Part shown: positions 1-7,893 of the stretch, piece after piece | How positions within the stretch are numbered: the first letter of the stretch is position 1 | Layout of the letters: each line of letters starts with the position of its first letter | NCBI GenBank assembly: GCA_902801845.1 | Contig: CADCJW010000002.1 | Location: 555,627-619,626, forward strand | Direction: 5' to 3' | DNA: 64,000 nucleotides | Source of the DNA: an uncultured Eubacteriales bacterium | Lineage (GTDB): Bacteria; Bacillota; Clostridia; Christensenellales; CAG-138 | Translations under genes and position numbers: made by a program | The notes under the pieces: generated by a model | Told to the model about the DNA's origin: nothing | Seen by the model: the letters and a program-made list of their open reading frames with translations, nothing else | The model's database searches: none

Positions 1-1085
1 ATGTGGACAAGGCCCACGTCCACAACCACATCATTTTCAATTCCGTCTCGGACCGGGACGGGCACAAGTATCACTCCTCGCCCAACTCCTACTTTAAGGA
101 GGTCCGGGCCCTGTCCGACGCCCTCTGCCGGGAGTACGGCCTGTCGGTCATCGAGGAGCCGGGCAGGCGAGCCCTCACCTATGTGGAGTGGCGGATGCAG
201 AAGCTGGGCATCCGGACCCAGCGGCAGCTGGTGGACCGGGACGTGGCGGAATGCCTGTCCCTGGCCATGGACGTGGGGCAGTTCTACGCTCTCATGGAGG
301 ATCGGGGCTACACCATCCTGCACAGGAGCCGCTACCCTACTTTCGTCCCCTACGGAGACGAGCATGGCCATCGGGCCCGGGTGAAGGGCAAGGCCATGAC
401 GGAGGACGACCTCATCGCCTACATCGACAAGGCCATGACGGACCCCACCTTCGAGGTCATCCTGCCCAAGCAAAAGCGGGTCCGCTTTCCCCGCGGAAAG
501 GTCACGGGTTTCCGGGCCTGTGTTCTGGCCTGGACATACATCCTGGGGCTGGTGAACGACGGGGTGCAGATGCAGCATGTGGTGCCGCCCAGGGAGCTGA
601 AGCGATTCGAGCAGCTGAAGAAGGCGGCGGCCTACCTGACCAATAACAAGATCGACACCCTGGAGCAGCTGGAGGCCCGCATGGCCGATCTCACCCGACA
701 GATCGACTGGCAGACCAAGCACAGGATCATCCTGAACGGGAAGAAGAAGCGGCAGCGGCCCCTCTACGACGCTCTGCAGATAGTGGCCATGTACGAGGGC
801 CGGGACGAGGCTGCCTTTCCTCTCTCCCCGGAGGAGCAAAATAAACTGCAAAAAGCACAACAAATTCTTTCAAAAACCCCCATCGACATCCTCAAACTTG
901 AGCGGGAAAGGCTGTATGCTGATCTCGTGGAGGTAAATCGGGCGCTCCGCCATCTGAAAACCGAAGTGTGTCTATGTGAGCAGATCAAGGCAGACAGCAC
1001 CCGCATTCAATCGAACCTCCGCCCCTTCCTGACCGAGGATAGGGAGCTCATCGAAGGGTTCTCGCATTATGACCGGGAACGGTAA
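1..1085 (+). CDS. Relaxase/mobilisation nuclease, 5' end missing
   Basis: This is the C-terminal part of a MobA/VirD2-type relaxase, the enzyme that nicks oriT and leads DNA into a recipient. The frame is already open at base 3 and its first codon there is GTG, so the gene begins before the window. The visible protein opens with HVHNHIIF (about residues 5-12), which matches relaxase motif III, the histidine triad that binds the metal. The catalytic tyrosine would lie in the missing N-terminus. The remaining 350 residues are basic and helical, as expected for the variable C-terminal region. A TnpW-like gene and a large serine recombinase follow on the same strand, the usual order at one end of Clostridia mobilisable elements. 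Confidence in the family is high; transfer ability cannot be judged. Confidence 0.88.
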   Translation, partial: VDKAHVHNHIIFNSVSDRDGHKYHSSPNSYFKEVRALSDALCREYGLSVIEEPGRRALTYVEWRMQKLGIRTQRQLVDRDVAECLSLAMDVGQFYALMEDRGYTILHRSRYPTFVPYGDEHGHRARVKGKAMTEDDLIAYIDKAMTDPTFEVILPKQKRVRFPRGKVTGFRACVLAWTYILGLVNDGVQMQHVVPPRELKRFEQLKKAAAYLTNNKIDTLEQLEARMADLTRQIDWQTKHRIILNGKKKRQRPLYDALQIVAMYEGRDEAAFPLSPEEQNKLQKAQQILSKTPIDILKLERERLYADLVEVNRALRHLKTEVCLCEQIKADSTRIQSNLRPFLTEDRELIEGFSHYDRER

Positions 1086-1159
1086 ACGACAAAACTTGCA
1101 TCGCACCACATGCGTGGGAAGGGGACCAGGCAGGACAGAATAGAAAGGAGGAAAAAGCT

Positions 1160-1267
1160 ATGCTGACCAAAGTTCATGGCGTCATCATCCATCAAATCAG
1201 CAAAGGAGGAACGCTTGCCCTGCATGAACATGACCCGAAGGATCAAAAACACCATCTATCAAGTTAA
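1160..1267 (+). CDS. Possible 35-residue leader ORF overlapping the tnpW-like gene
   Basis: A short frame begins with ATG at 1160, eight bases after a full AGGAGG (1146-1151), the best ribosome-binding site in this stretch. It encodes 35 residues rich in His and Lys and ends with TAA at 1265-1267, inside the next gene in another frame. I do not recognise the peptide. It may be a leader that couples translation into the tnpW-like gene, or a chance frame next to a ribosome-binding site. No homology is claimed. Confidence 0.3.
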   Translation: MLTKVHGVIIHQISKGGTLALHEHDPKDQKHHLSS

Positions 1268-1415
1268 AGTTACCGTCGTGGACAGCGACGGATCGAATAT
1301 GGAGGATCGGATCATCCACATGATCCAAAATCAACCAGTTGCATTGGCCGGGGAAGGTGGTATACTGGATGTACCGCAACCGTCCTGTCGGCAGCCTGAA
1401 AGGATGAACACATGA
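1215..1415 (+). CDS. TnpW-like transposon-encoded small protein
   Basis: This small basic protein of about 66 residues contains a stretch (KNTIYQVKV, then MEDRIIHMI) that resembles the TnpW proteins found just upstream of TnpX-type recombinases in Clostridia elements. The role of TnpW is not known to me. I chose the TTG at 1215 because GGAGG (1205-1209) lies five bases upstream; the ATG at 1224 is an alternative. A longer in-frame start at 1176 has no suitable ribosome-binding site. The stop overlaps the recombinase start (ATGA at 1412-1415), which suggests translational coupling. Confidence 0.62.
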   Translation: MPCMNMTRRIKNTIYQVKVTVVDSDGSNMEDRIIHMIQNQPVALAGEGGILDVPQPSCRQPERMNT

Positions 1416-3247
1416 GCATCAGGCAGACAGAACAAGAACAGATTACAGCCCTATACGAGCGCCTGTCCCGGGACGACGAGCAGCTGGGGGACAGCAATTC
1501 CATCGTGATGCAAAAGCGCATGTTGGAGGACTATGCCGCGCAGCATGGTTTCTCGAACTGCGCCCACTACACCGACGACGGCTACACCGGCGGCAACTTC
1601 GAGCGCCCGGACTGGAAACGGCTGGTGGCGGACATCGAAAGTGGGAAGGTGGCGGCGGTCCTGGTGAAGGACATGAGCCGGGTGGGCCGAGACTATCTGC
1701 AGACCGGCTTCTACACGGAGGTGTTCTTCCCCCAGCACGGGGTCCGGTTCATCGCCATCACCAACGGCGTGGACAGCGCGGACCGGCAGAGCGGCGAGTT
1801 CGCCCCCTTCCTCAACATCATGAACGAGTGGTATTTGAGGGACGCCAGCCGCAAGCAGAAGCAGTCCTACCTGGCCCGGAGCCGGGCCAACATCCCCTTT
1901 TCCAACAAGGTGCTCTACGGGTACAAAAAGGACCCGGAGCAGAAGCACCACCTGCTGATCGACGAGGAATCCGCCGCCGTGGTGCGGGAGGTCTTCGCCC
2001 TGGCCCTGAAGGGCTACGGCCCCGCCGTCATCGCCAACAAGCTTAGGGAGCGGAAGATAGAGCGCCCCTCCTACTACATGCACACCCACGGCCTGGAGCT
2101 CTACGCCACGGACCTGGATCGCCCCTACGACTGGGCCCCCCGAACGGTGGCGAAGATGCTCTCCCGGCCGGAGTACCTGGGCCACACCGTGAACCACCGG
2201 ACCGACAAGGAGACCTACAAGAGTCCCAAGGTCTACTGCACCCCGGACCAGTGGCAGATCATCGAGAACACCCACGAGCCCATCATAGATCAAAGCACCT
2301 TCGACGCCGTGCAGCAGATCCGCAAGACCGTCCGCCGCACGGACACCACCGGCGAGCCCAACGTGTTCACGGGCCTGGTTTACTGTGCGGACTGCGGCGG
2401 CAAGATGTACAACCACCGGGGCATGGCCAAGAACCAATGGCACACCTTCACCCCCGACCCCGTGACGGGGCTGCTGCCCGCCGACTCCTACCAGTGCCGG
2501 ACCTACACCATGTCCTCCCGGCGGGAGACGCAGACCTGCTTCTCCCACTACATCACCACCCAGGCCCTTCGCTCCCTGACGTTGGACGCCATTCGCACCG
2601 CCGCCACCTTCGCCATCCGGAACCGGACGGAGTTTTTGCACCGGGTCCGGGAGGCCTCCGCCCTGCGCCAGACCGCCGACGCCAAGGCCGTTCGCCAGCG
2701 CATCCGCAAGGCCCAGAAGCGGATCGACGAGCTGGACCGGCTTTCCGTGAAGCTCTACGAGGACTACGCCCTGAACCGTCTGCCCCTCGCCCGCTATGAG
2801 CAGATCGCCGCCCGGTACGAAGCGGAGCAAGCGGACCTACAGAAGGCCCTGGCGGACGACCAAGGGCAGCTTGCCGCCTTCGACAAGGACACGGACCGGG
2901 CGGAGCAGTTCCTGTTCCTGGCCAAAAGGTACACGGATTTCTCGGTGCTGACCAACGAAATGATTCTGGAATTCGTGGACAGGATCCTGGTCCACGGCCC
3001 CCGGCGCGTGGGCGGCATGAAGATCCAGCCCGTGGAGATCATGCTCAAGCACATCGGCAAGGTGGATCTGCCCGAGGAGGAGCCGCCCGTCCCCCTCACC
3101 GAGGAGGAGCTGGTCGCCGAGAAACGCCGCCGCCGGCAGGAATACGACCGCCGCTACTACTACGAAAAACGCAAGCCCAAAATGGCCGCCGCCAAGGCCG
3201 CCCAACCCCCCGAGCCGGACGACGACCCGCCCGCCCCGGAGCTATAA
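1412..3247 (+). CDS. Large serine recombinase (Tn4451 TnpX-like)
   Basis: This 611-residue site-specific recombinase would catalyse excision and integration of the element. The N-terminal resolvase domain has the catalytic context YERLSRDDE, with Ser19 as the likely nucleophile, and VGRDYLQTG further on. A recombinase domain follows at about 160-300, then a zinc-ribbon with CADCGGKMYNH near residue 328. A coiled-coil (about 430-490) comes next, and a C-terminal region of the DUF4368 type with a basic tail ending in a Pro/Asp-rich stretch. The length is normal for the large serine class. It overlaps the TnpW-like gene by four bases and ends just before a strong terminator. A diverged copy of its last codons and terminator reappears at 6142-6251, which bears on how the element was rearranged. 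Confidence 0.93.
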   Translation: MSIRQTEQEQITALYERLSRDDEQLGDSNSIVMQKRMLEDYAAQHGFSNCAHYTDDGYTGGNFERPDWKRLVADIESGKVAAVLVKDMSRVGRDYLQTGFYTEVFFPQHGVRFIAITNGVDSADRQSGEFAPFLNIMNEWYLRDASRKQKQSYLARSRANIPFSNKVLYGYKKDPEQKHHLLIDEESAAVVREVFALALKGYGPAVIANKLRERKIERPSYYMHTHGLELYATDLDRPYDWAPRTVAKMLSRPEYLGHTVNHRTDKETYKSPKVYCTPDQWQIIENTHEPIIDQSTFDAVQQIRKTVRRTDTTGEPNVFTGLVYCADCGGKMYNHRGMAKNQWHTFTPDPVTGLLPADSYQCRTYTMSSRRETQTCFSHYITTQALRSLTLDAIRTAATFAIRNRTEFLHRVREASALRQTADAKAVRQRIRKAQKRIDELDRLSVKLYEDYALNRLPLARYEQIAARYEAEQADLQKALADDQGQLAAFDKDTDRAEQFLFLAKRYTDFSVLTNEMILEFVDRILVHGPRRVGGMKIQPVEIMLKHIGKVDLPEEEPPVPLTEEELVAEKRRRRQEYDRRYYYEKRKPKMAAAKAAQPPEPDDDPPAPEL

Positions 3248-3254
3248 ACACAAG

Positions 3255-3286
3255 CGCCCCGCAGGGAGACCTGCGGGGCGTGTTTT
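3255..3286 (+). terminator. Rho-independent terminator after the recombinase
   Basis: A perfect 11-bp stem (CGCCCCGCAGG, 3255-3265, and CCTGCGGGGCG, 3270-3280) with a GAGA loop is followed by TGTTTTCT. It sits eight bases after the recombinase stop and faces the end of the convergent GmrSD-like gene. Confidence 0.85.
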
Positions 3287-3301
3287 CTATTTCAATATCA
3301 T

Positions 3302-5992
3302 TTATTGATTTTCAAGTTTTTGCTTTAAGTCTTTTTCAAAGGATTTCACTTCATTTAGCCATTGGTCAAGTTGCTTGAATACATCTTCTTTCTCCATTTC
3401 CGTAGCATTAAGCGGTTTTGTCATGAAAGGTACGCGATACTCCCATTCATCCGTATTAGCTTTGGAGGGATTATGCTTTGATGGATAGACCTTCTGGATC
3501 GCATCACAGATGGCACGATAGTCGCTTGTAATATTCTTAGAATTTATCGCCATCTGCATCAGTATTTTTCCGGAAGACATAGTGTTTATTTCATAGAAAT
3601 AATGCGAATCCGTGTTCCAAGCGCTCGGAACATTCTTTAGATTAGGCAAAATCTCAGTCATAGCAGCAGTGGTAAAACGAGTATAATGGAGACTGCAATT
3701 TCCAACGTCAAACGCTATGCCTTCTTTCTGATTAGCCCATTCTCTGGTCCATGCTCCGATTTCCAAAGGCTTTTTCATTTCCAGCGAAAGAAGATAAGGC
3801 AACATCACGTCACAAATCTTCCGGCTCCATTTAGCGTGGAATTCAGCTATCTTCGGCCAATCATGCTCATTTCCGACACTGACTCCATGTAGATGGTAAA
3901 CGATCCAAGAGGCGACATTATCTTCTGCACGAGTCCATGATAATTGTACGCCAAGTTTTCCTTCTATTTCATCTTTATGCGTGTATAGCTGATCGTAGGC
4001 GTTTTTGTTAACTGTACTATCGCCATTAGCAAGATAGAAATCAATTCGTGCCACATCATAGTTTGCCACACAATCGACCCTGAAACCGCTTAGACCGAAG
4101 TAGCCGCTAACAAAATTGTATCCTCTGGGATTGACATTAGAGAAAGCGCCCCAGAAATAGTTTTCTTTCTTTATAAAGGGAAGTGCATAAGTCCAGTACC
4201 GTTTTCTCAATTCTTCCGTGTTTGCAGACTGTGTCGAGCCTTTTATAACGGTGCCATCGCTTATTGCCGGTGTTACGCTGCTCCAAAGCTGTTTTGCGTT
4301 TTCCCATAACCAGTCTGCTCTGGAACCGATGTTGCTCTCGCTCCAATTGTTTTCAGAGAGCACATTTTCCATAGTAATCAATCCAGCGGCACACTGATTC
4401 AAACCCGGATTATCCTTCTTTCCTGTCTTCTTGGTTTGCCAGTCTGCATCGCTGATAGACGTGTTCAGTGACTGCGTGATGATGGCAAAATTGCCGAGTG
4501 TTTGAAGTTTTTGATCTCTAACTCGAGCCAAATCATCAGAGGAGCAGGGCGCCCAATGATTCCTCCATTTTCTTGGCATAAGGTGCTCCAAACTGTATTG
4601 CCTAAAGCCTAAAAGGGCGACGGCGCTCTTGGGAGACCGTATGCCAGATTCGATATAGTAGATAACACCCTTTGCCTGAAGGTTGCTCAGCTTACTCGTC
4701 CTGAACCCATCCAACAGCTCTTCATCGGACGGCACATAGGTGGTCCCATCGCCCATCTTCTTTAATGCTGAAAGCAGAGCTTCCGACGTGTTTATCTTGT
4801 TAAGTATCAGCGAAACGAACAGATTGTTGTAGTTTTTAGTCGTTGCCCGTATGACCATCCGCCGCATGATGTAAGCTTCGAGGATTTCCAGCATCTTGTT
4901 GTGTTCTGCCGAATCCTCCACGTTACAGGCCAGATAGAGGATGTACGGAATCAGCGTGGCGTTCTTCAACCCGAAAATGATGACATTGATTCGCTCAATG
5001 CCGGGATGCTTAGGCATCTGACGATCGACACAAGCAGGATCGAATAACTCCCGGAATTTGTTCGCGTATTGTTGCATCGGTCCGAGCATTACCTGCTTGT
5101 CACCGTTGCAGTAAACCTTGATAAAGTCTTGGTAGGACTTAGCCAGATGCTCCAAACGGGAGTATGCTATCTTGTCCTCGGTGGACACTTTGTACTTGGA
5201 ATCTTGTACAAACAACTGAAAATAAGAATCAAAGAACACATCGATCAGTGTTCTTGTCATGCGGCCCATTTCAAATTCTTGGTTCCAATAAGCGCGCGCA
5301 TCGTTGTCCTTTTCGAACACTTCCACCCAAGACTTTTCATATAGCGCCACATCCTGCCAGGAATAGAAGTAATTTTTCAACAGCTCGGCGGTGGTGAGCC
5401 TTACACCTAGAGAATTGATTGTATCAAAAATTTGTTGTTCATCTTCATCATAGGTCAAGTCAATCCTTACGAACTGTGCATTCATCATTATTTCCATAAT
5501 GTTTAACTTGGAAGCATCTATATGGTCGATAAAATAGTTGAATGCATCGATGATTCTGGATGCTGGAGCCGGGTTATCAATCTTTTCTGCTGTCTTAGCT
5601 GAAACTGCTTTTTCAAAGGCACTCCTGTCATGCTTTCCGTGTCTTAATGCTATCTCTTGCCCCATTATCCTAAACTGAAGATCAAAAGCCGCCATTTGCT
5701 TTTGTTTGAGACAAAGTGCCTTCATGAAAAGAAGGAAAGTGGTTAGCCGTTGTTGTCCATCAACGATTGTACGGTACTGGGCATATTGGGCTCCCAATTT
5801 AGGCTGTCCAGCATCTTTTAGAATAATGGCACCCAAAAAGTGCGGCTTATGAGTCATGGCGATAAACTCCATGTCCTCGATAAACTTTGCCCATAAATCT
5901 TCACCCCAAACATAGGGACGTTGAAAGAAAGGGACTTCAATTAACGTAGCATTATTGAAAATATTCGTGATAAGTGCTTTTTGTGCGTCCAT
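3302..5992 (-). CDS. GmrSD-like DUF262/DUF1524 defence protein
   Basis: This 896-residue single-chain protein resembles GmrSD/BrxU-type enzymes, which restrict modified phage DNA in an NTP-dependent way. The DUF262 half has FFQRPYVW (about 22-29) and DGQQRLTT (78-85), the signature motifs of the nucleotide-hydrolysing GmrS-like domain. The DUF1524 part has EHLMPRKW near residue 470 and then LGNFAIITQSLNTS, the His-containing nuclease region of GmrD. A further C-terminal region (about 640-790, with DFYLANGD and SWTRAEDNVASWIVYHL) looks like DUF4268. The gene is clearly more AT-rich than its neighbours, which points to separate acquisition. AGGAG lies upstream of the ATG. The family assignment is firm; the substrate (glucosylated or otherwise modified DNA, or something else) is inferred. 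Confidence 0.85.
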   Translation of the reverse strand: MDAQKALITNIFNNATLIEVPFFQRPYVWGEDLWAKFIEDMEFIAMTHKPHFLGAIILKDAGQPKLGAQYAQYRTIVDGQQRLTTFLLFMKALCLKQKQMAAFDLQFRIMGQEIALRHGKHDRSAFEKAVSAKTAEKIDNPAPASRIIDAFNYFIDHIDASKLNIMEIMMNAQFVRIDLTYDEDEQQIFDTINSLGVRLTTAELLKNYFYSWQDVALYEKSWVEVFEKDNDARAYWNQEFEMGRMTRTLIDVFFDSYFQLFVQDSKYKVSTEDKIAYSRLEHLAKSYQDFIKVYCNGDKQVMLGPMQQYANKFRELFDPACVDRQMPKHPGIERINVIIFGLKNATLIPYILYLACNVEDSAEHNKMLEILEAYIMRRMVIRATTKNYNNLFVSLILNKINTSEALLSALKKMGDGTTYVPSDEELLDGFRTSKLSNLQAKGVIYYIESGIRSPKSAVALLGFRQYSLEHLMPRKWRNHWAPCSSDDLARVRDQKLQTLGNFAIITQSLNTSISDADWQTKKTGKKDNPGLNQCAAGLITMENVLSENNWSESNIGSRADWLWENAKQLWSSVTPAISDGTVIKGSTQSANTEELRKRYWTYALPFIKKENYFWGAFSNVNPRGYNFVSGYFGLSGFRVDCVANYDVARIDFYLANGDSTVNKNAYDQLYTHKDEIEGKLGVQLSWTRAEDNVASWIVYHLHGVSVGNEHDWPKIAEFHAKWSRKICDVMLPYLLSLEMKKPLEIGAWTREWANQKEGIAFDVGNCSLHYTRFTTAAMTEILPNLKNVPSAWNTDSHYFYEINTMSSGKILMQMAINSKNITSDYRAICDAIQKVYPSKHNPSKANTDEWEYRVPFMTKPLNATEMEKEDVFKQLDQWLNEVKSFEKDLKQKLENQ

Positions 5993-6037
5993 TTTCTTCT
6001 CCTATATTCTGAAAAACTACATGTCTCTCTTTGCTAA

Positions 6038-6066
6038 ATTATAGCAGTTTGAAAGCGTTATGTATA
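6038..6066 (-). promoter_or_regulatory. Promoter of the GmrSD-like gene
   Basis: Read leftward, TATACA (-35, 6061-6066) and TATAAT (-10, 6038-6043) are separated by 17 bases, with an extended -10 (TGCTATAAT). It lies about 45 bases upstream of the gene's ATG at 5992. Confidence 0.7.
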
Positions 6067-6141
6067 GGATAATTGGTAATTTTCTATTTCAGGGAAAAGA
6101 ATATGGGGAAACCTTGATATATCGCCTGTTGGTAAGAACAC

Positions 6142-6251
6142 AAGCCTAAAATGCCCGCCCCAAAGACTGCCCAACCCGCCGAGGCGGACGACAACCCGCC
6201 CGATACGGAACCCTAAACGCTAACGCCCCGCAGGGTATTTCCTTGCGGGGC
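6142..6251 (+). pseudogene. Degenerate duplicate of the recombinase 3' tail and terminator
   Basis: Bases 6142-6216 translate in one frame as KPKMPAPKTAQPAEADDN and onward to a stop. This aligns closely with the last 24 residues of the recombinase (KPKMAAAKAAQPPEPDDD and onward). Weaker similarity extends back to about 6133. A hairpin with the same core (GCCCCGCA, 6225-6232, and TGCGGGGC, 6244-6251) follows at the same distance as the recombinase terminator. The fragment lacks all upstream recombinase domains. It is best read as the scar of a second element of the same family, or as a duplicated end left when the GmrSD-like gene was gained. Bases 5993-6141 hold only the leftward promoter and AT-rich spacer. 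Confidence 0.75.
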
Positions 6252-6373
6252 TTATCATGTTTTTGGGTGGAATCTTTACTCTTTTGGCAAAAACTGATGA
6301 AAAATCTTTACTTTTCTCGGAGATAAGCACCCAGAAAGTAAAGATGGCAAATCAGGCCTTCGATGCTTACTCT

Positions 6374-6754
6374 CTACTCCGCCGAATTCTCCACGATCCA
6401 GGCGAGCAGCTCCTCGCAACTCATGGTTCCGGACGCCACGGCGAGGCCCACCCGGGCCACCTCCTCGTTGGTGGGGTGGATATGGATGCCGTTGACCTGA
6501 AGGAAGCTCAGCATCACATACATGCCGATGCGCTTGTTTCCATCCACAAAGGCATGGTTGGAGATCAGGGTGTACCCCAGGCGCGCCCCCTTCTCCTGCT
6601 TGGTAGGATAGAGTTCCCGCCCGTCAAAGGTCTGGTAAATATTCTCCAGGGCGGAATCCAGCAGGCCGAAGTCCCGCACTCCGGCGTCGCCGCCCGTTTC
6701 CTCCGTGATCAGCTGGTGCAGCAACAGTACCTTTTCTCTGGAAAACTTAATCAT
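6374..6754 (-). CDS. doc: Doc-type Fic domain toxin
   Basis: This 126-residue protein has HAFVDGNKR at residues 67-75. That is the Doc variant of the Fic motif, which in studied members phosphorylates elongation factor Tu and stops translation. The length fits Doc rather than larger Fic enzymes. A longer upstream frame is open, but the start at 6754 is chosen because its ATG overlaps the stop of the antitoxin gene (ATGA, 6751-6754), the usual coupled arrangement. All key motif residues (His67, Asp71, Asn73, Lys74) are present, so the toxin appears intact. Its place beside a mobile-element remnant fits a role in stabilising acquired DNA. Confidence 0.9.
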   Translation of the reverse strand: MIKFSREKVLLLHQLITEETGGDAGVRDFGLLDSALENIYQTFDGRELYPTKQEKGARLGYTLISNHAFVDGNKRIGMYVMLSFLQVNGIHIHPTNEEVARVGLAVASGTMSCEELLAWIVENSAE

Positions 6755-7002
6755 TTGGCAAGCTCCAAAAAGGCCGGTTTGTATTCCTTCAGGATCTGCC
6801 GGGCCACGATGTCGATCTTTTCGTCGTCCGTCAGCTCCCGATCCAGGGCCTCTGCCTCCTGTTCCAGATCGACCAGGCGATACTTGGGCCGGTTGTTTTT
6901 GAATATGATGGCCTCCCCGTACTGATCCGCCTTCTTCGCCACGCGGGAAAAGTTTTGATTCGCCTCCGTCATGGTGGCAATGGTGTTGGTATCTATGTTC
7001 AT
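6751..7002 (-). CDS. phd: Phd/YefM-family antitoxin
   Basis: This 83-residue protein is the partner of the downstream Doc toxin. The N-terminal half (NTIATMTEANQNFSRVAKKA, then GEAIIFKNNRPKYRLV) fits the Phd/YefM DNA-binding fold. The acidic C-terminus (LTDDEKIDIVARQILKEYKP) is the segment that normally wraps and neutralises the toxin. GGAGG lies upstream of the ATG. The gene overlaps doc by four bases. It is probably autoregulated through the inverted repeat at 7030-7057. Confidence 0.88.
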   Translation of the reverse strand: MNIDTNTIATMTEANQNFSRVAKKADQYGEAIIFKNNRPKYRLVDLEQEAEALDRELTDDEKIDIVARQILKEYKPAFLELAK

Positions 7003-7029
7003 ATCGTACCTCCAAAAACAGTATACGCA

Positions 7030-7057
7030 AATTATAGGATAAAATCAACCTATAATT
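7030..7057 (-). promoter_or_regulatory. Operator-like inverted repeat of the phd-doc operon
   Basis: AATTATAGG (7030-7038) and CCTATAATT (7049-7057) form a perfect 9-bp inverted repeat with a 10-base spacer, 28 bases upstream of the antitoxin start. Each arm includes a TATAAT-like hexamer on one strand, so bound antitoxin would cover the -10 region. The function is inferred from the usual autoregulation of Phd. Confidence 0.65.
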
Positions 7058-7167
7058 ATTGAGTTTTTTGAGTGTAGAGGTCAAAAGAATCGCTCTTGCT
7101 CCCCATTGACAAGGGGCGAAACAGGGGGTATCCTCATGGATAACGACAGATTAAGGGAGAAAACGAT

Positions 7168-7809
7168 ATGAAAAGCGGAAAAACGAAACGGAGGATCGCG
7201 GCACTGGTCCTGATTCTGCTGCTGGCGGTGGGACAAGCCGGCTGCTCCATGCTCAAAAGCGGCATCCACGACCTGCACGGCAGCATCTTCGGAAACGAAT
7301 ACAACATCGACATCTTCGACAACATGGGCATCCGCACTCTCAGGACCCACGGGGAGAAGATCGACATCGACAACAATGTGGTGGAGGAGACCTCCTATTC
7401 CTCGGATTCCAACGGCTGGTTCACCACCAAGACGCTGAGCTCCGTCATCACCATCACTATCGACGGGAAGCAGCTCATTTCCTGCGGCGACACCTGCATC
7501 TTCTACGACACGCGGCTTTCCCCGGAGTATGAATTCTATCTGGACGACATCGACAGCTCCTCGTCGGGGATCATGGATTCGGTGCTGATCGCCGGCAAGG
7601 TGAACAGCATCAAAAACGCCTTCGGCAAGCCCATGGTGGTGGTCATCAAGTCCCAGATGGGCGCGCCCATCTACGCCTTCTCCGGGAACAAGGTCTACTG
7701 GGAGGTCCAGGAGGACCTGCCCAAGTTCACCAAGCTCATGATCGACGGCAAGGCCCTCTATATCCACCGGGCCAACTTCCAGATCATCGACAAGGGATTG
7801 CTGGACTAA
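7168..7809 (+). CDS. Lipoprotein of unknown function (DUF5052-like)
   Basis: This 213-residue predicted lipoprotein has a basic N-terminus, a hydrophobic stretch (about 10-21) and a lipobox ending VGQAGC, with Cys26 as the lipidated residue. The mature part has repeated short beta-strand-like segments (NIDIFDNMG, IDIDNNVVEE, ITITIDGKQL) and no cysteine-rich or catalytic motif. It resembles what I recall of DUF5052 proteins, but this is not certain. GGGAG precedes the ATG. The gene stands alone and is followed by its own terminator. No function is proposed beyond attachment to the outer face of the cell membrane. Confidence 0.7.
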   Translation: MKSGKTKRRIAALVLILLLAVGQAGCSMLKSGIHDLHGSIFGNEYNIDIFDNMGIRTLRTHGEKIDIDNNVVEETSYSSDSNGWFTTKTLSSVITITIDGKQLISCGDTCIFYDTRLSPEYEFYLDDIDSSSSGIMDSVLIAGKVNSIKNAFGKPMVVVIKSQMGAPIYAFSGNKVYWEVQEDLPKFTKLMIDGKALYIHRANFQIIDKGLLD

Positions 7810-7831
7810 AGCCCCGCAAATACGATTGCAG

Positions 7832-7868
7832 AAAAGGATACGCCTCTCACAGGGCGTATCCTTTTTTC
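7832..7868 (+). terminator. Rho-independent terminator after the lipoprotein gene
   Basis: A 13-bp stem (AAAAGGATACGCC, 7832-7844, and GGCGTATCCTTTT, 7853-7865) leads into a T-run. The A-run on the other side lets it serve the convergent MATE gene as well. Confidence 0.88.
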
Positions 7869-7893
7869 TTTCGGGTTTTTCAGACTGAAGGGC

